Of a stretch of DNA of 64,000 nt, positions 60,601 to 64,000 are shown piece by piece (within the stretch, counting starts at the first letter, position 1; each line of letters starts with the position of its first letter). Location of the stretch: positions 248,001-312,000 of the forward strand of contig CAJNDS010001247.1 of NCBI GenBank assembly GCA_905221605.1, read 5' to 3'. Source of the stretch: Symbiodinium natans. Lineage: Eukaryota; Sar; Dinophyceae; Suessiales; Symbiodiniaceae. Both the position numbers and the translations under genes were made by a program. Below the pieces are notes generated by a model. It was not told the DNA's origin. It did no database searches and saw nothing but the letters and a program-made list of their open reading frames with translations.

Positions 60601-63600
60601 TGGGTACCAGAGAGTGAGGTCTACTCGAGTTAGGGTGCCCAATGCCAAAGAGGGGAGTCGACTTAGAGAACTGCCCGCGTGCAGCTTGCATCCGGGTTTA
60701 GGAATTAGGGCATTAGGGTTTGAGGTTTTGGGTTTAGGGTTCAGTGTAGGGTTTAGGGCCGGGTCGGATTGTAGGATTTGGGGCCTGTATGGTGGCCTGT
60801 ATGGTTCTGTTGCGGGACCCTAAACCCTAAGCCCCATACCTGATTTAGGGAGCGGTACCTTTTGTTTTGGGTTCCATCTTCGAGGGTTTAGGGGTTCGGG
60901 TTTAGGGTTCCTGCTGAACCCTAGCCTTCAGCCTTAAGCCCTAAACTCCACACCCCTAAGCCCTACACCCTAAACCTCCCTAAACCCTAAACCCTACACC
61001 CTAACCCCTAAACCCTAAGCCCTACACCCTAAACCCCAAATGATATGCGTTCTCTTGTAGATACATCGTCCTCCACGTGTTGCTTTTGTCTCCGAGCTCC
61101 GAACCCCTTTCATCCCTTGGGTTTAGGGTTTAGGGTTTAGGGTTCAGGGTTTAGGGTTTAGGGTTTAGGGTTTAGGGTTTAGGGTTCGATGAGTCAAGGG
61201 CTGAGGGTTGAGGATTTAGGGTTCGATGAACTTTCCTAAGAATCGTGAGGAGCACAGGGTGAAACGCTAAACCCTAAACCCTAAACCCTAAACCCTAAGT
61301 GCTTTCAGTTCTGGCCGGGGACACTGGCGGGCTGGTGACGTTCGCATGATGGCGCCCATTGCGATTGCTTGAAGACAAGATCACGGTTCAGTGTATCAAC
61401 GGGGTTCCTAAATCTCAAACCACAAAACCCCAAGCCCAAAACCCCTAAACCCTACGCCCTTAACCCCTAAACTCCTAAACCCTCAACCGTGAACGCTAAC
61501 CCCCTGAACCCTAAGCCCTAAACCCCCAAACCAGGAAAAAAGACCCTACTTGAAAGAGCTGGGCGTGTCGCCTTCCACATCCGAGGCCCTAGCGCGTCAA
61601 CAGGTCCGATGTCCCTGAAACCTTCCCAGCGACAGCCGGTCTTCGGACTCAAGGGTTTAGGGTTTAGGGCTTAGGGTTTCAGGGATTTCGGGCTTGGGTT
61701 CGGGGTTTAGGGTTTAGGCGGGTTTAGGGCTTAGGGCTCAGGGTTTAGGGTTAAGGGTTCAAGGTTTAGGGGGTTTAGGAATTAGGGCTCAGGGTTTAAG
61801 GGTCTAGGGTCTAGGGCTTAGGGTTTAGAGGTTTGGGGCTCAAGGTTTAGGGGTTTAAGGTTTAGGGTTTTAGTCTAGGGTGTAGGGGTTTAGGGGTTTA
61901 GAGAGTTCGGAGGGCTGAGGTTTCGGAAGCTTCTGGCGAGAACCACATTGAAATGCATCAGCGGCTTTAACAAAGCAACGGTTTTAGCACTCCAAACAGA
62001 ATGGAAAGCTCATCTACTCGGCGCCTTACGGCATCAGAGAATAAAGTGAACCTAAGCCGGAAGCCCTAAGCCCTAAGCCCGAAACCCTAAACCCTAAACC
62101 CTAAACCCTGAACAACTGGGATGTTCCCTGACTGGTTAAAAAAAATACACCTAGTATGGCTCATGTGGTCTGGGTTTAGGTTGAGAGAAATGCACAAGCT
62201 GCGCTTGGACATGATACCCGAAAGGTAACTGGCTAAGGGCAGGTACATGGTCCCTTAGTATGAGCCCTAAACCCTAAACCCTAAACCCTAAACCCAAAAC
62301 CCAAAACCCTATTATGAGCCCTTAGAATGGGACCCCTTACATACCTCTTAGAAACCCTATACAAATTACGGGCACATACATCGGAACCCTTTGAAGGGGT
62401 TTGGGACCATAATTATTAAGGGTCCATGTTTCTAAGCCACTAAGCCCTAAGCCCTAAGCCCTAAGCCCTAAACCCTAAACCCTAAACCCTAAACCCCAAA
62501 CCCTAAACCCTAAACCCTAAACCCCAAACCCTAAACCCTAAACCCTAAACCCTAAACCCTCTTAAGTAAGAAGAGGCACGCCTTGCCTTCTCCCCCCCCC
62601 TTTCCTGCAAGCCCTAAGCCCTAAACCCTGAACCCTAAACCGAAACCCTAAGCCCTAAACTCTCAGAGTTTAAAAAGCGACAAAAGGCAAAGCCCAGGCC
62701 TACTTCTGCAAAGCTGCCCGTAAAGTCCAATGCCCGTGCTTCGAGACAAACGCGCGAAAGCCTCGCAGCTTTAGTGGGTGGGGTATGCGATGGGGGTGGG
62801 GGTTTCGGGTTTAGGGTTTAGGGTTTCAAAGCTCATAGGGTTCTGAAGGAGGGTTTAAAGGGGGGCATTAAAGGGTATATACAGGGCCCAATTCCCTCAT
62901 TCCCTACTAAGAACCAGGGGGCAAAGTGCTGAAGGGGAGGTTCTGCTAAGAGTTTGGTTGGGGGTTCGCGGCCTGCAGCCCTGGCATATTGCCCAGGGTT
63001 ATAAGGTCCCACTCTTACAAGCCCACATTCCCCAAACCCTAAACCCGGAACCCTAACCTTCAAGGGTTTAGGGTTTAGGGTTTAGGGTTTAGGGTTTAGG
63101 GTTTAGGGTTTAGGGTTTAGGGCTCTTAGCCAACCCTGCACCTTCAACTCTTCGAGGTAAACACTGAGGCCCGAGCTCCTCGAAATCGTCTGCCGGCTGC
63201 AGCTCCGGCTCCGGCTGCAGCCTGTATTAACATGTACCTTATATGACCCAGAGTTTAGGGTTTAGGGTTTAGGGTTTAGGGTTTAGGGTTTAGGGTTTAG
63301 GGTTTACGGTCTCTATATATACCTAAGTAGCCCCTAAATGAACCCGAAAGAACCCCTTAGGTCCCTTACAAGGGTCCCTCCTTTAGGCCCTTGAGATTGA
63401 AGCCCGAAACCAAGCACCCAAGACTATAAATATCACCGGCCAGGCGCGGAGACATCACACAAGGTTGATTTAGTGCTTAGGGCTTAGGGCTTCGGGCTTG
63501 GGGTTTGGGGGTTTAGGGTTTAGGGTAAGCCAGCCCCTAAAGAAACAAATTATACGCTTGTTCTCTGATATGAATATTCAAGGACCGCGCCCCTCCATGA

Positions 63601-64000
63601 GCGAACGGTTGTTTGGATGTTTTTTTTCTTCGATGTGGGGGCCTAAACCCTAAGCCCTAAACCCTGAACCCTAAACCCTGAACCCTAAACCCGTTAGAGT
63701 TCCAGACTGGGGCAGGGCGCAGTCAGGGTGGACGCAGTGTAGGCACATATATATATATATATATCTGAAGAATCTACAGAGTGTCCAGTTGGAAGGCTTT
63801 TCGTGGGGTGTATTAGGGTTTAGGGGTTAGTGCTTATCGGTCTCAAAAAAGGTTTGAGGGTACTACTGGGCATCCTTGCATGGAGAACAAACATTTTGAT
63901 AATCTGAATCCAAGCAGTACGTATTTTCACACTACAGGCTCCTTTACTGGGTCAAGAAGCGCGTTGTAGCTTGGGGTTAGGGTTTAGGGTTTAGGGTTTA
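60601..64000. repeat. Telomeric mosaic to the window end
   Basis: Decayed G and C units at 60690-61030; G-strand 61120-61185; C-strand 61265-61298; island about 61545-61650 followed by mixed G-strand units to 61900; C-strand 62080-62110; a probable family D relative at about 62240-62435 with a telomeric insertion (62268-62312); C-strand 62445-62560; G-strand 63064-63122 and 63255-63305; (AT)n at about 63749-63764; C-strand 63645-63690; a family G-like tail GGGTACTACTGGGCATCC at about 63857 that also occurs near 17687. No gene supported; ORFs at 60566-60823 and 62833-63063 contain heptamer translation. Confidence 0.6.

Overview
The window looks like nuclear DNA of a dinoflagellate, most likely Symbiodiniaceae-like. 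Three things point that way: hundreds of TTTAGGG/CCCTAAA heptamers (telomere type of plants, dinoflagellates and some relatives); one intact single-exon gene for a ubiquitin-like plus RCC1/HERC-type repeat protein of a style common in Symbiodinium gene sets; and an LTR element whose LTR holds an 11-nt match to the 3' end of the dinoflagellate spliced leader. The taxonomic call is an inference from memory of these families; no search was run.

Gene density is very low. I support one host gene (6580-8037, minus) and one large LTR retroelement (45198-54053, minus). Two or three further stretches might be gene fragments. Almost everything else is a mosaic of three components: (1) telomere-type heptamer arrays in both orientations, from perfect to badly decayed; (2) short GC-rich single-copy islands, usually 55-150 bp; (3) short palindromic MITE-like elements of about 60-190 bp in at least eight families (named A-J here).

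The mosaic has a grammar. Again and again a single-copy island has CCCTAAA repeats on its left and TTTAGGG repeats on its right, which is the polarity of a linear DNA molecule with a telomere on each end. About 30 such units are visible (for example 3511-3769, 11818-12102, 13683-13865, 21640-21890, 36840-36990, 41020-41330, 44860-45115, 55360-55600). At several sites a heptamer array interrupts an otherwise recognisable element or is flanked by a short direct duplication (62259-62321, 55819-55865, 60244-60306, 9131-9269), so arrays appear to have been inserted into existing DNA.

The LTR element (8,856 bp) has two 304-bp LTRs that read as identical, a polypurine-like tract, and a primer-binding site beside the 5' LTR that matches a Met-tRNA anticodon stem-loop (the half-tRNA priming known from Drosophila copia). 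It has no recognisable protease, integrase, reverse transcriptase or RNase H. Instead four long ORFs of 214, 924, 988 and 550 codons follow each other, each in the -1 frame relative to the one before. Together they carry a WW-like motif, an S1/OB-like domain, two tandem MLLE (PABC)-like domains and five CCCH zinc fingers. An LTR element built almost wholly of RNA-binding and poly(A)-binding-protein-like modules is the most unusual object here.

Layout: 1-6540 telomeric mosaic with MITEs; 6580-8037 HERC-like gene; 8100-45197 telomeric mosaic with MITEs, microsatellites and possible gene fragments; 45198-54053 LTR element inside a heptamer array; 54054-64000 telomeric mosaic again.
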